This document shows, in pieces, positions 1 to 8,799 of a stretch of 64,000 nt of DNA. Location of the stretch: assembly GCA_018432935.1 (NCBI GenBank), contig JAHDSF010000022.1, positions 124,001 through 188,000 of the forward strand, written 5' to 3'. The position numbers and the translations under genes were made by a program. Position 1 is the stretch's first letter, and every line of letters begins with the position of its first letter. A model generated the notes under the pieces. That model made no database searches. It was not told the origin of the DNA and saw only the letters and a list, made by a program, of their open reading frames with translations. This stretch comes from Rhodospirillales bacterium. GTDB lineage: Bacteria; Pseudomonadota; Alphaproteobacteria; Rhodospirillales; Shumkoniaceae.

Positions 1-1967
1 AGCGCTTCGCCGACGTCGACGCGATCGACCTCTGCATCGACACCCAGGACGTCGACGAGATCGTCAACTGCGTGCGCTTCCTGGCGCCCAGCTTCGGCGG
101 CATCAACCTCGAAGACATCAAGGCGCCGGAATGCTTCATGGTCGAGCAGCGGCTGCGCGAGCTGATGCCGATCCCGGTCTTTCACGACGACCAGCACGGC
201 ACCGCGATCATCGCTTCGGCGGGGCTGCTGAACGGGCTCGACCTCACCGGACGCGACATCAAGAAGGTGAAGATGGTCGTCAACGGCGCCGGGGCCTCGG
301 CGGTCGCCTGCGTCGAGCTGTTCAAGAAGCTTGGCCTGCCGCACAACAACGTCATCATGTGCGATACCAAGGGGGTCATCTACGAGGGCCGCACCGAGGG
401 CATGAACCAGTGGAAATCGGCCCATGCGGTGAAGACCAAGGCCCGTACCCTGGCCGAAGCCGCCGAGGGCGCCGACATCCTGGTCGGACTGTCGGCCAAG
501 GGCGCCTTCACCCGGGAGATGATCAAGGCGATGACCGCAAGGCCGCTGATCTTCGCAATGGCCAATCCCGATCCCGAGATCACGCCGGAAGAGGTGCGCG
601 AGGTGCGCGCCGACGCCATCGTTGCCACCGGGCGGTCCGATTATCCGAACCAGATCAACAACGTGCTGGGCTTCCCCTACATCTTCCGCGGCGCCCTCGA
701 CGTGCGGGCGAAGACGATCAACGACGAGATGAAGCTGGCGGCCGCCCGCGCCCTGGCCAAGCTGGCCCGCGAGGACGTGCCGGACGAGGTGGCCCGCGCC
801 TACGCCGGGCGCCGGCTCCAGTTCGGGCCCGAGTACATCATTCCGGCACCGTTCGACCCGCGTCTGATCTGGGCCATCCCCTCGGCGGTCGCCAAGGCGG
901 CGATGGATTCGGGCGTGGCGGGAAAGCCGATCGAGAATTTCCAGGCCTATCACGCCCAGCTCAGCGCCCGCCTCGACCCCACCGCCGGCAGCATGCAGGC
1001 GATCTTCGAGACCGTGCGCAACAACCCGAAGCGGGTCGTCTTCGCCGAGGGCGAGGAGGAGAAAAGCATCCGCGCGGCGCTCGCGTTCCGCGCCGCCGGC
1101 TACGGCACCCCGGTCCTGATCGGCCGCGAGGAGCAGGTGCTGGAAACGATGCGCCGCATGGGCCTTTCCACCGAGGAGAAGCTCGAGGTCCGCTTCTCCC
1201 GCACCGACAAGAATGCCAAGTACTATGCCGACTGGCTGTACAAGAAGCTGCAGCGGCGCGGCTACCTGCAGCGCGACTGCGTGCGCATGGTCAACCAGGA
1301 CCGCAACATCTTCGGCGCCTGCATGGTGGCCCTGCGCGACGCCGACGCCCTGGTCACCGGACTGACGCGCAACTACTACGAGGCGTTGGACCAGGTGACC
1401 ACCGTGCTGGATGCGCGGCCCAACGAGCGCATCTTCGGGCTGTCGATCATGATCGCCCACGGCCGCACCATCTTCCTCGCCGACACCGCCGTCCACGAGC
1501 TGCCGCAGCCAGAGCAGCTGGCCGACTTCGCGGTCTGCACGGCCCAGGTGGCGCGGCGTTTCGGCCACGAGCCGAGGGTGGCGCTGATCTCGTTCTCCAA
1601 CTTCGGCGCCCCCGACCTGCCGCGCTCCCAGCTGGTCCGCGATGCGGTGGGCATCCTCGACCGCCGCAAGGTCGATTTCGCCTACGACGGCGAAATGGGG
1701 GTCGATGTCGCCCTCAACCAGGAGCTGAAGCAGCTCTACCCGTTCTGCCGCCTGTCGATGCCCGCCAACGTGCTGATCATGCCCGGCCTGCACAGCGCCA
1801 ACGTGGCGACCAAGCTGATGCAGAACCTGGGCGGCGGCACCGTCATCGGGCCGCTGCTGATGGGCCTGTCGCGGCCGGCGCAGATCCTGAATCAGGGCGC
1901 CACCGTGTCGGACATCGTCAACACCGCGGCCCTGGCCGCCCATGAGGCGATCCGACTGCGCGAGTAG
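1..1967 (+). CDS. maeB: NADP-dependent malic enzyme, MaeB type (5' truncated by window edge)
   Basis: Oxidative decarboxylation of malate to pyruvate. The frame is open from base 3 with no start, so roughly 100 N-terminal residues lie outside the window and 654 are visible. The malic domain shows GGINLEDIKAPECF and FHDDQHGTA, followed by a Rossmann nucleotide site VNGAGASA near visible residue 93. From about visible residue 335 to the end runs a phosphotransacetylase-like domain (VVFAEGEEEKSIRAA, LIMPGLHSAN). This two-part build is the hybrid malic enzyme family, where the Pta-like half is known as regulatory and not catalytic. A strong hairpin terminator follows the stop by about 20 bases, so transcription probably ends here. 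Confidence 0.96.
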   Translation, partial: RFADVDAIDLCIDTQDVDEIVNCVRFLAPSFGGINLEDIKAPECFMVEQRLRELMPIPVFHDDQHGTAIIASAGLLNGLDLTGRDIKKVKMVVNGAGASAVACVELFKKLGLPHNNVIMCDTKGVIYEGRTEGMNQWKSAHAVKTKARTLAEAAEGADILVGLSAKGAFTREMIKAMTARPLIFAMANPDPEITPEEVREVRADAIVATGRSDYPNQINNVLGFPYIFRGALDVRAKTINDEMKLAAARALAKLAREDVPDEVARAYAGRRLQFGPEYIIPAPFDPRLIWAIPSAVAKAAMDSGVAGKPIENFQAYHAQLSARLDPTAGSMQAIFETVRNNPKRVVFAEGEEEKSIRAALAFRAAGYGTPVLIGREEQVLETMRRMGLSTEEKLEVRFSRTDKNAKYYADWLYKKLQRRGYLQRDCVRMVNQDRNIFGACMVALRDADALVTGLTRNYYEALDQVTTVLDARPNERIFGLSIMIAHGRTIFLADTAVHELPQPEQLADFAVCTAQVARRFGHEPRVALISFSNFGAPDLPRSQLVRDAVGILDRRKVDFAYDGEMGVDVALNQELKQLYPFCRLSMPANVLIMPGLHSANVATKLMQNLGGGTVIGPLLMGLSRPAQILNQGATVSDIVNTAALAAHEAIRLRE

Positions 1968-1985
1968 GGTGGACCGCCGCCATCG

Positions 1986-2020
1986 GGGCCCGCCGCCGGA
2001 TTGCCGGAGGCGGGCCCTTC
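1986..2020 (+). terminator. Rho-independent terminator after maeB
   Basis: A perfect 9-bp inverted repeat, GGGCCCGCC (1986-1994) and GGCGGGCCC (2009-2017), has a loop that can itself pair (CCGG/CCGG) and is followed by TTCTTC. The tail is not a pure T run, so efficiency is uncertain, but the place directly after the maeB stop fits. Confidence 0.7.
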
Positions 2021-2096
2021 TTCGTGACCGAGGCCGGTGACGCCCTGCCCGGCCTCGGCTACCATGCCGGCGCAGCCATTGCTGGAGAACCATGCC

Positions 2097-3182
2097 ATGA
2101 TCGGCCAGCCGGTAACCGCTCTAGACACCCCCGTCCTCACCGTCGATCTCGACGCCATGGAGCGCAACATCGCCCTCATGCGGCGCGTCGTCGTCGAGCA
2201 GGCGGGGATCGGATGGCGACCGCACACCAAGGCGATCAAGGTGCCGGCGATCGCCCACATGCTGCTGGCTGCCGGCGCCCACGGCGTGACCTGCGCCAAG
2301 CTGGCCGAGGCCGAGGTGATGGCCGCGGCCGGGATCTCCGACATCCTGATTGCCAACCAGATCGTCACCCCGGCCAAGATCGCCCGCCTCGTACATCTGC
2401 GCCGCCGCGCCGACGTGATCGTGGCGGTCGACGATGCCGGCAACGTCGCCGCCCTCGATGCGGCGGCGCGGGCGGCCGGGGTAAGGCTCAGGGTGGTGAT
2501 CGAGGTCGACATGGGAATGCGGCGCTGCGGCGTCGCGCCGGGGGATCCCGTGGTCGCCCTGGCGCGCCGCATCGCCGCCTGCGGAGGCCTGACCTTCGCC
2601 GGGCTGATGGGTTGGGAGGGCCATACCCCGGAGATCGCCGACGTTGCCGAGAAGCGCCGCGCGGTGGGCGAGGCGGTGGCGTCGATCGTCGATTCGGCCG
2701 AGCGGTGTCGGGCTGCCGGGCTGCCGGCGGCGATCGTCAGCTGCGGCGGCACCGGTACCTACTGGATCACGGCGCCGCTGCCGGGGGTGACCGAGGTGCA
2801 GGCGGGGGGCGGCATCTTCGGCGACCTCCACTACCGCAAGGACTACGGCGTTGCGCATGAGCCGGCGCTGTTCCTGTGGACCACCGTCATCAGCCGCCCG
2901 GCGCCTGACCGCCTCGTCTGCGATGCCGGTTGGAAGGCGATGAGCGCGCACCCCCGGTTGCCGGAGCCGGTCGGGCTCGGCCGGGTCGCCGCCGTCGGCC
3001 TGTCGGCCGAGCACGCCACGGTCTCGCTGGCGGAACCGGCGGCGGCGGCCGTCGGCACGCCGCTCGCCTTCGACGTCGGCTACTCGGATTCGACGGTGTT
3101 CCTGCACGACGTGCTGTACGGGGTGCGCAGGGGCATCGTCGAGGCGGCGTGGCCGGTTCTCGGCCGGGGTCGGCTGACCTGA
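2097..3182 (+). CDS. D-threonine aldolase / D-serine dehydratase-like PLP enzyme (alanine racemase N-terminal fold)
   Basis: A 361-residue fold-type III PLP enzyme of the DSD1/D-threonine aldolase family, which cleaves or dehydrates D-beta-hydroxy amino acids. The PLP lysine is probably K45 in PHTKAIK, and the barrel shows VIEVDMGMRRCG and the phosphate-binding SCGGTGTYW. The C-terminal beta domain carries GYSDSTVFLHD where family members bind a divalent metal. The usual His-x-Cys/Asp pair is not obvious there, so the metal site may be altered. I chose the ATG at 2097 because GGAG lies nine bases upstream; an earlier in-frame start at 2037 has no such site. It ends 7 bases from the convergent znuA. 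Aldolase versus dehydratase cannot be decided from sequence. Confidence 0.82.
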   Translation: MIGQPVTALDTPVLTVDLDAMERNIALMRRVVVEQAGIGWRPHTKAIKVPAIAHMLLAAGAHGVTCAKLAEAEVMAAAGISDILIANQIVTPAKIARLVHLRRRADVIVAVDDAGNVAALDAAARAAGVRLRVVIEVDMGMRRCGVAPGDPVVALARRIAACGGLTFAGLMGWEGHTPEIADVAEKRRAVGEAVASIVDSAERCRAAGLPAAIVSCGGTGTYWITAPLPGVTEVQAGGGIFGDLHYRKDYGVAHEPALFLWTTVISRPAPDRLVCDAGWKAMSAHPRLPEPVGLGRVAAVGLSAEHATVSLAEPAAAAVGTPLAFDVGYSDSTVFLHDVLYGVRRGIVEAAWPVLGRGRLT

Positions 3183-3189
3183 CCTCGGC

Positions 3190-4149
3190 TCAATCGGCGA
3201 GGCACGAGGCGATCGCGGTTCCCAGCCCCCGGACGAGCCGGATATAGAGATCGGGCCCGGGCGGCAGCGACGCGCCGATAGGATCGAGGGTGCCGACGCG
3301 GGCCGGCGTGCCCTCGACCAGGGTCCGCACCAGCTTCGGCTCGAACTGCGGCTCGGCAAACACGCAGACGGCGCCCAGGGTGCGCACCTTGTCGCGCAGG
3401 GCGGCGACGCGCTTGACGCCGGGCGCGCGCTCCGGCGACACGGTGATGGACCCGACCGCGTTGAGCCCGAAGCGGTTTTCGAGATAGTGGTAGGCGTCGT
3501 GGAAGACGACAAACGGCCGCGAGCGGACCGGTGCGGTCAGCGCGGAGAGCTCGCTTCCCAGCGCCTCCAGACGCCCTTTCAGGGACTCCGCATTGCGGCC
3601 GTACGCGGCGGCATTGGCCGGATCCACGTCCGCCAGGTGACGCGCGATTTCGTCCGTCCATGCGCGGGCATTGGCCGGGTCGAGCCAGACGTGGGGGTCG
3701 ACGTCGTCCCCGTGATGGCCTTCCTCGTGCTCGTGCTCGTGCTCGTGCGCGTGCTCGTCTCCGTGCTCATGCGCGTGCCTCTCCCAATCGCCACCCTCGC
3801 GGGCCTCCAGGAGCGTCACCCCGGGAGCCTTCATCAGGGCGACGACCCGGGCCTCGGCGGACAGCGCGTGCAGCGGCCGCTCGAGAAAGGTCTCCAGGTC
3901 CTCGCCGACCCAGAAGACGACCTTCGCCCGACGCAGCGTCTGCGCATCCGAGGGCCGGAGGGCGAACGTGTGGGGCGACGCGCCCGGCGGGAGCAGCAGC
4001 TCCGGCGTGCCGACGCCCTGCATGACGCTGGCGACCAGGGAATGGACCGGGCCGATGCTGGCCACCACGTTTGGCCCCGCAGCCGCCGCCGGAGAGGCGG
4101 CGAGAGCGAGCACTGCGACGATGAACGCGGACGGACGCGGAATGCCCAT
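3190..4149 (-). CDS. znuA: Zinc ABC transporter periplasmic binding protein
   Basis: A 319-residue cluster A-I metal-binding protein that captures zinc in the periplasm for an ABC importer. Residues 1-24 are a signal peptide ending in alanines. Likely metal ligands are His60 (SPHTF), His153 (DPHVW), the His of FHDAYHY and an acid near the C terminus. Between about residues 121 and 147 lies a His/Glu/Asp-rich loop of alternating HEHE units, typical of zinc-specific members. The gene is divergent from zur, with a palindromic operator between them. No znuB or znuC permease or ATPase gene is next to it, so the transporter partners must be encoded elsewhere. Confidence 0.93.
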   Translation of the reverse strand: MGIPRPSAFIVAVLALAASPAAAAGPNVVASIGPVHSLVASVMQGVGTPELLLPPGASPHTFALRPSDAQTLRRAKVVFWVGEDLETFLERPLHALSAEARVVALMKAPGVTLLEAREGGDWERHAHEHGDEHAHEHEHEHEEGHHGDDVDPHVWLDPANARAWTDEIARHLADVDPANAAAYGRNAESLKGRLEALGSELSALTAPVRSRPFVVFHDAYHYLENRFGLNAVGSITVSPERAPGVKRVAALRDKVRTLGAVCVFAEPQFEPKLVRTLVEGTPARVGTLDPIGASLPPGPDLYIRLVRGLGTAIASCLAD

Positions 4150-4192
4150 GGGATATTCTCCTCGGGTTGCCCCATGCGTGGGTTCGTGCTAT

Positions 4193-4210
4193 GTAATGTA
4201 ATTACGTTAC
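4193..4210. promoter_or_regulatory. Putative Zur operator
   Basis: The 18-base sequence GTAATGTAATTACGTTAC is palindromic except for one base pair. It is strikingly AT-rich for this genome and lies midway between the divergent znuA and zur starts, 19 bases before the zur ATG. Fur-family regulators bind AT-rich palindromes of this size, so zinc-dependent repression of both genes is the simple reading. Binding itself is inferred. Confidence 0.75.
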
Positions 4211-4229
4211 GCACACGTCAAGGGGAATC

Positions 4230-4703
4230 ATGGGTCAGCCCACTCACGACCACGCACTCTGCATCCGATCAGCTCTGGACCGGGCCGAGCGAACCTGCCG
4301 GCGGGCGGGAAAAACCCTGACCCCGGTCCGCCGCCGCGTGCTCGAGCTGCTGTGGGCCGGCCACGCGCCGGTCACCGCGTACGACGTCCTGCACGCCCTG
4401 CATGCCGAAGGCTGGGGCTCGTCGCCGCCGGTCGCCTACCGCGCGCTGGCCTTCCTGGTCGAGCTCGGACTGGTGCACCGGGTCGAGCACCTGAACGCCT
4501 ACGTCGGCTGCGCCCTCGCCGAGGCGGCGCCGGAAGCCCAGCTCTTCGTCTGCTCCTGCTGCGGCGACGCCACGGAAGTAGCGAATCCGGTCCTGCACGA
4601 GGGGCTGCACGCCGCTGCCGAGAGCATCGGCTTTACCATCGCGCATCCGATCATCGAGGTCACCGGGATCTGCCGCCGTTGCCGCGAAGCCGGTCACTGC
4701 TGA
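4230..4703 (+). CDS. zur: Fur-family zinc uptake regulator
   Basis: A 157-residue Fur-family repressor. The N-terminal winged helix includes TLTPVRRRVLELLW and VAYRALAFLVELGLVHRVE. The C-terminal half carries two CxxC pairs (CSCC near residue 109 and CRRC near the end) that form the structural zinc site of the family. Adjacency to znuA and the operator between them support Zur and not Fur or PerR. An AGGGGAA ribosome site precedes the ATG. The 3' end overlaps the convergent gene at 4694 by 10 bases. Confidence 0.92.
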   Translation: MGQPTHDHALCIRSALDRAERTCRRAGKTLTPVRRRVLELLWAGHAPVTAYDVLHALHAEGWGSSPPVAYRALAFLVELGLVHRVEHLNAYVGCALAEAAPEAQLFVCSCCGDATEVANPVLHEGLHAAAESIGFTIAHPIIEVTGICRRCREAGHC

Positions 4704-5296
4704 GACGGTTGGGTACAGCCGTTGTGGCGGCGCCACATCGCCGCGTCATGTCCGGCGGGGACCTGCGCGCAGGGGTCCTCGGTCCGGTAGCCGCGCAGGC
4801 GGTTGTAGGTCCGGACCTGTTCGGGCGACAGGATGGCCGGCGTCTCGAGGTGAGCCGCCAGATGGACGAATCGGAGCTCACCGCGCACACGCTCCACCTG
4901 CGCCAACAGCTCCCGCAGCCGTTCGCGGGTGACGGTGCCGTCGGCGAAACCCCGGTCCAGCTCGGCTTCCAACGCCACCAGGCGGGATCCCAGCGTCCGG
5001 GCGTCGGCCTCCATGCCAGCGCGCACCGCCTCGATCCGCCGCGCCTGCTCGGCATCGAGCCCGATTTCTCCCGCCATCTCCAGCACGTGGGCCGGCCCAG
5101 GCATGCCGTTCAGCTCTGCCGCCTTGGCAAAGCCGGCACCCCGTCCCGCAAGCAGGTCGGCCGTCTCGTCAGCCGACAGGGCCTTGATGGCCCGTGCCTG
5201 CTGCCCCGCATAGGGGGAATGGTGGGCCGACATCCCGGCCGCCACGGCCGCTCCCGGGAACAGGGCCAGAACCGCCAGGGCGACCGTCCACCGCAT
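4694..5296 (-). CDS. Periplasmic Spy/CpxP-like helical protein
   Basis: A 200-residue protein with a cleavable signal peptide (cut after about AVAAG). The mature chain is almost all helix. It contains LSADETADLLAGRGAGFAKAAE near its start and a long amphipathic stretch with many Arg and Glu residues. This plan matches Spy/CpxP/heavy-metal-resistance periplasmic chaperones, in which a helical hairpin dimer senses or protects against envelope stress or metals. The exact family is uncertain. It converges on zur and is divergent from the TauE permease 69 bases away, which with znuA suggests a metal or envelope stress role. Confidence 0.65.
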   Translation of the reverse strand: MRWTVALAVLALFPGAAVAAGMSAHHSPYAGQQARAIKALSADETADLLAGRGAGFAKAAELNGMPGPAHVLEMAGEIGLDAEQARRIEAVRAGMEADARTLGSRLVALEAELDRGFADGTVTRERLRELLAQVERVRGELRFVHLAAHLETPAILSPEQVRTYNRLRGYRTEDPCAQVPAGHDAAMWRRHNGCTQPSQQ

Positions 5297-5365
5297 GATT
5301 GCCTCTCCGTCCTGTCCGGCGTAGGAAGGGGATCGTTACGATGTAGCCTCAGATAAGCGCTCCCC

Positions 5366-6124
5366 ATGAACGCCGCAATTGCCGCCTTGGCCATACTGGT
5401 GGTCTCCTCCGTGTTCGTCGTCCTCGGGTTGGGCGGCGGCATCCTGTTCGTCCCCATCCTCCACTGGGCCGGGTTCGATCTGAAGACGGCGGCGATCCCG
5501 CTGGGTCTGCTGCTCAATGGCCTGAACACCGCGCTCGCCCTCGGACCCTACGCTCGCGAGGGGTTGGTCGACTGGAAGGGCGGCTGGCCGATGGCGATCG
5601 CGGCGGCGGTTGCGGCACCGCTCGGCGCCGTCGTCCAGAAGGCGCTTCCGGCGGAGGCGGTGCTTGCCCTGTTCGCGGCGGCGGTCGCCGCGGCGGCGCT
5701 GCGTGCAGCGAGAAGCGCCCGCGGCGGCCGCAAGGGCACGGCCAGGCCGGAGGGTCGGATGGCGTATCGGATCTGCGTCGGGGCCGCGGTCGGCTTCGTC
5801 GGCGGGCTGCTCGGCATCGGCGCCGGTTTTCTCGTCATTCCGGCGCTGCTGGCGATGGGCTATGCCCCCCGCGAGACGGCCGCCACCACCGCGCTGGTCG
5901 TGACGGTGTGTTCGTTCGCCGGGGTTGTCGCCTATCTGCCCCACATGGAGCTGCCGTGGCTGCCGGCCGTTCTGGCTGCGGCTGCGGTCGTCGCCGGATC
6001 GCAGCTGGGTTCGCGGCTGATGATCCGAGGCGCCAAGCCGGCCTGGATCGCCTGGGGCTACGTGGCAATTCTGGCGGCGATTGCCGTCAAGCTGGCGGGA
6101 GAGGCGATAGCGGCGTTCGGGTGA
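5366..6124 (+). CDS. TauE/SafE-family membrane permease
   Basis: A 252-residue integral membrane protein with about seven or eight hydrophobic segments. It has the internal duplication typical of TauE/SafE (DUF81) exporters: a first-half GLGGGILFVPIL and a second-half GLLGIGAGFLVIPALLAMG. Family members export sulfite, sulfoacetate or other organosulfur anions, or take part in metal tolerance. The substrate cannot be read from sequence. It is convergent with the diguanylate cyclase, with only 12 bases between stops. Confidence 0.88.
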   Translation: MNAAIAALAILVVSSVFVVLGLGGGILFVPILHWAGFDLKTAAIPLGLLLNGLNTALALGPYAREGLVDWKGGWPMAIAAAVAAPLGAVVQKALPAEAVLALFAAAVAAAALRAARSARGGRKGTARPEGRMAYRICVGAAVGFVGGLLGIGAGFLVIPALLAMGYAPRETAATTALVVTVCSFAGVVAYLPHMELPWLPAVLAAAAVVAGSQLGSRLMIRGAKPAWIAWGYVAILAAIAVKLAGEAIAAFG

Positions 6125-6136
6125 AGGCCGCCCGGC

Positions 6137-7639
6137 TTACATCGCGGCAGGCTGATAGCCCATGACGCGGTTGCGGCCGCCCCTTTTCGCGGCATACAGC
6201 GCCTGATCGGCCCGCGCCAGCGCGGCGTCGGGCTCGGTTTCGCCGGCGAAGACCTCGGAAACGCCGACGCTGATGGTGATGTGCGGCGCCGGCGTGGTGT
6301 CCGGAAGCTCCAAGAGCTCGGCCTTGCCGCGCAGCCGCTCGGCAAGGTGCAGGGCGCGGTCATGGGTGGTCTCGGGCAGCAGCAGGGCGAACTCCTCGCC
6401 GCCCAGCCGCGCCACCACGTCCTGGTGGCGCAGGGTGGCGCGGCACATTTCCGCGAACGCCCGCAGCAGCTGATCGCCGCATTCGTGGCCGTGGGTATCG
6501 TTGACCAGCTTGAAGTGGTCGATATCGACCATCGCCAGGGCGAGCGGGCGCCCGTAGCGGTCGGCCCGCTGGATCTCGGCGCGGGTGAGCGAAAAGAAGC
6601 GGATCCGGTTGCAGAGTCCGGTCAGCGGGTCGGTGGTCGCCAGCCGCTCGAGGTGCGATTCCATCTGCTTGCGGCTGGTGATGTCGATGGTCCCCGTAAC
6701 CATGCCGGCGATGCCGTCGATCTCGATCGGCGCCGCCGCCAGCAGCACGTCGCGCTCGCATCCCCCAGACAGCCGCATCCTGGTCTCGAACGCCTCGACC
6801 ATGCCGTACCGGTCGAGCATCTCGATCAGCCGCCGCCGGTCTTCCGGATTCGCGAACGTCTTGCCCGCGATCGGCGGCCGGCCGTCCTCTCCGTAGAATC
6901 CCCACGCCGCCTGATTGGCCCTGACGATCCGCCCGTCCTCCTTGGCCGAGATGACCAGCGGGATAGGCACCGCCGCGAAGATCCGCTCGAGCATCTCCTT
7001 GCTGTCGGCCAACCTTTCCTTGGCCTGCCGTTCCGCCTGGGTCGCCGCCCATTCGAGACGGCGCAGCCGGTTGGCGCGGCTCAGCACCACTGCCAGCACG
7101 ATATTGAGCGTCACCAGCGCGATCCCGAGTCCCACCGCAGTGGGGGGAAAGGGCGGCCACCACAGATAGCCGGTCAGCGTGACGGCGCTGCACCACAAGC
7201 CACCGGCCACCCGCCACCGGAACGAGGTGGTCGCGCACAGATAATAGATCCCCGGCACCAGGAACAGGCCGAACACGGCAAGATCGGTGCGCGGCGAGAC
7301 GAGGATCGCGGCCGCCGGGGCGACCGCCACCTGCCATGCCACGGTCACCAGCTCCGCTCCGCGGTAAGTGTTGCAGCGCCGCATCCCCGCCAAGGCCGCA
7401 AGGGCGGTGGCGATGATGAACAGCCGGGACGACACGGCGGCGACGAAATGCTCCTGTCCGTAGAACCGCCAGTCGCTGACCAGGAACAGACCGTTGACCA
7501 CGACCGCGACCACGAACACGAGCCGTGCGAAGCGCAGCGTTTCGCCCAGGCGATCGTCCTGGAACGCCCGTTCCCGCTCGCGGTCGGCAAACTCGCCGCT
7601 GATCGTGAGGGCATGTTCGGCTGGCGGCAGGACCGGCAT
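6137..7639 (-). CDS. Membrane-bound PAS-GGDEF diguanylate cyclase
   Basis: About 500 residues. The N-terminal part (about 35-195) has around six membrane segments, then a short coiled linker, a PAS domain (about 230-345, LERIFAAVPIPLVIS onward) and a C-terminal GGDEF domain. The catalytic signature is GGEEF, which is active in known cyclases. It is preceded five residues upstream by RHQD, a match to the RxxD product-inhibition site, so c-di-GMP synthesis with feedback control is likely. The ATG at 7639 was preferred to an upstream TTG at 7702 that would add 21 residues. No EAL domain follows. The input signal of the membrane and PAS parts is unknown. Confidence 0.92.
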   Translation of the reverse strand: MPVLPPAEHALTISGEFADRERERAFQDDRLGETLRFARLVFVVAVVVNGLFLVSDWRFYGQEHFVAAVSSRLFIIATALAALAGMRRCNTYRGAELVTVAWQVAVAPAAAILVSPRTDLAVFGLFLVPGIYYLCATTSFRWRVAGGLWCSAVTLTGYLWWPPFPPTAVGLGIALVTLNIVLAVVLSRANRLRRLEWAATQAERQAKERLADSKEMLERIFAAVPIPLVISAKEDGRIVRANQAAWGFYGEDGRPPIAGKTFANPEDRRRLIEMLDRYGMVEAFETRMRLSGGCERDVLLAAAPIEIDGIAGMVTGTIDITSRKQMESHLERLATTDPLTGLCNRIRFFSLTRAEIQRADRYGRPLALAMVDIDHFKLVNDTHGHECGDQLLRAFAEMCRATLRHQDVVARLGGEEFALLLPETTHDRALHLAERLRGKAELLELPDTTPAPHITISVGVSEVFAGETEPDAALARADQALYAAKRGGRNRVMGYQPAAM

Positions 7640-7791
7640 GACGGGGAACGGACTCCACGGCGTTGCTGGCGCAGTGCATCGCCAAACGGACCTTCTTGTC
7701 AAGGTTGACCAGCCGGCCGGACGGCCGGCCTGCGCTTGACCGGTGCGGGCGGGCCTGCCATCTCCTCCCTCGAACAGGGCAGGAGGACGCG

Positions 7792-8193
7792 ATGCAGCTG
7801 CAAGGCGGGTGCTACTGCGGGCGGATCCGCTACGAGGCGGACGGCGAGCCGTTCGACCGCTGCTGCTGCCACTGCACCATGTGCCGGCGCACTACCGGCG
7901 CCCCGTTCGTCGCCTGGTTCACCGTGCGCCGGGCCGAGTTCCGCTTCACCAAGGGCGAGCCCGCGCGATTCGCTTCCAGCGCCCGGGGCCTGCGCTCCTT
8001 CTGCCCGACCTGCGGCACCCAGCTCACCTTCCAGTACGCCGATGACAGCGACGAGATCGACGTCACGACCGCCAGCCTGGACGACCCCGAAGCGGTCGCG
8101 CCGCTCGACCACATCTACAGCGACACCATGCTGTCGTGGATCAAGCTGGACGACGGGCTGCCGCGCCGGGCGGACGGATATCGCCGGGATTAG
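7792..8193 (+). CDS. GFA-family zinc protein (glutathione-dependent formaldehyde-activating-like)
   Basis: A 133-residue single-domain protein with the GFA cysteine pattern: GGCYCG at the N terminus, CCCHCTMCRRTTG in the middle and FCPTCGTQL near residue 80. These cysteines bind two zinc ions in structurally known members. The family was named for S-hydroxymethylglutathione formation, but most members have no proven reaction. The start at 7792 follows a strong AGGAGG six bases upstream. Confidence 0.88.
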   Translation: MQLQGGCYCGRIRYEADGEPFDRCCCHCTMCRRTTGAPFVAWFTVRRAEFRFTKGEPARFASSARGLRSFCPTCGTQLTFQYADDSDEIDVTTASLDDPEAVAPLDHIYSDTMLSWIKLDDGLPRRADGYRRD

Positions 8194-8250
8194 GCTCGTC
8201 TTCCCAAGCCATTGACGCAGCCGCCGTCGCTTCCGAGGTGACAGCAGGCG

Positions 8251-8661
8251 ATGAACAGGCTGCTGCTTCTCTGCCCGCTGGGGCTGCTGCTGCTCGTGGC
8301 CTCCTGCGGAGGCATGCGGTCCGAGGTGTCGGTGACGCCGAACGGCGACGCCACCTTGGTGAATCCCATGCGCAGGCCGCCGTCGGAGGTGGTGGTGACC
8401 GAAGGCGACATCGTCACGGTCCCCTACCAGGAGCTGGCCGAGATCCGCGTCACCCTCAGCAAGAACTCGATGCTCGGCGACGATCCGACCGAGCTGATGC
8501 TGGAGCGCGCCCTGCAGGCCAAGGCCGCCGAACTCGGGGCCGACGCGGTGGTGCGGGTGCGCTACGGCGAGATCGGCGTCAGCATGACCAGCTGGGGCAG
8601 GATTGCCGCCGCCGGCCGCGCCGTGCGGTTCGTGAGCGGGAAGAGCGCGGACGTCCGCTGA
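8251..8661 (+). CDS. Small lipoprotein with a YbjQ-like core, function unknown
   Basis: A 136-residue protein. Residues 1-19 form a lipoprotein signal with lipobox VASC (Cys19), so it is probably anchored in the envelope. The mature part holds ELMLERALQAKAAELGADA followed by VVRVRY, which resembles the alpha/beta core of YbjQ/UPF0145 heavy-metal-associated proteins. Similarity is weak and no catalytic residues stand out. It follows the GFA gene by 57 bases and may be co-transcribed. Confidence 0.7.
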   Translation: MNRLLLLCPLGLLLLVASCGGMRSEVSVTPNGDATLVNPMRRPPSEVVVTEGDIVTVPYQELAEIRVTLSKNSMLGDDPTELMLERALQAKAAELGADAVVRVRYGEIGVSMTSWGRIAAAGRAVRFVSGKSADVR

Positions 8662-8799
8662 GCCTGACCCCAGGGGCTTCGCCGACTCGTTGCGGTGGAA
8701 ACCCCATACCTCCCATACGTCGGTATGGCCCCGACTATGCGTCCGCATGCTGTTGCGGCCGCGGCGAAAGGCGTACCCTGCAGATGTTGGTTCATTGAA

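Noticed and set aside
2121-3512. A 463-residue minus-strand frame over the D-threonine aldolase-like gene
   Set aside because: It crosses from one real gene into znuA in the wrong frame and shows low-complexity Arg/Ala/Gly sequence.
3700-3790. Tandem-repeat-like GTGCTCGTGCTC tract
   Set aside because: It is the coding sequence of the His/Glu loop of ZnuA on the other strand, not a separate repeat.
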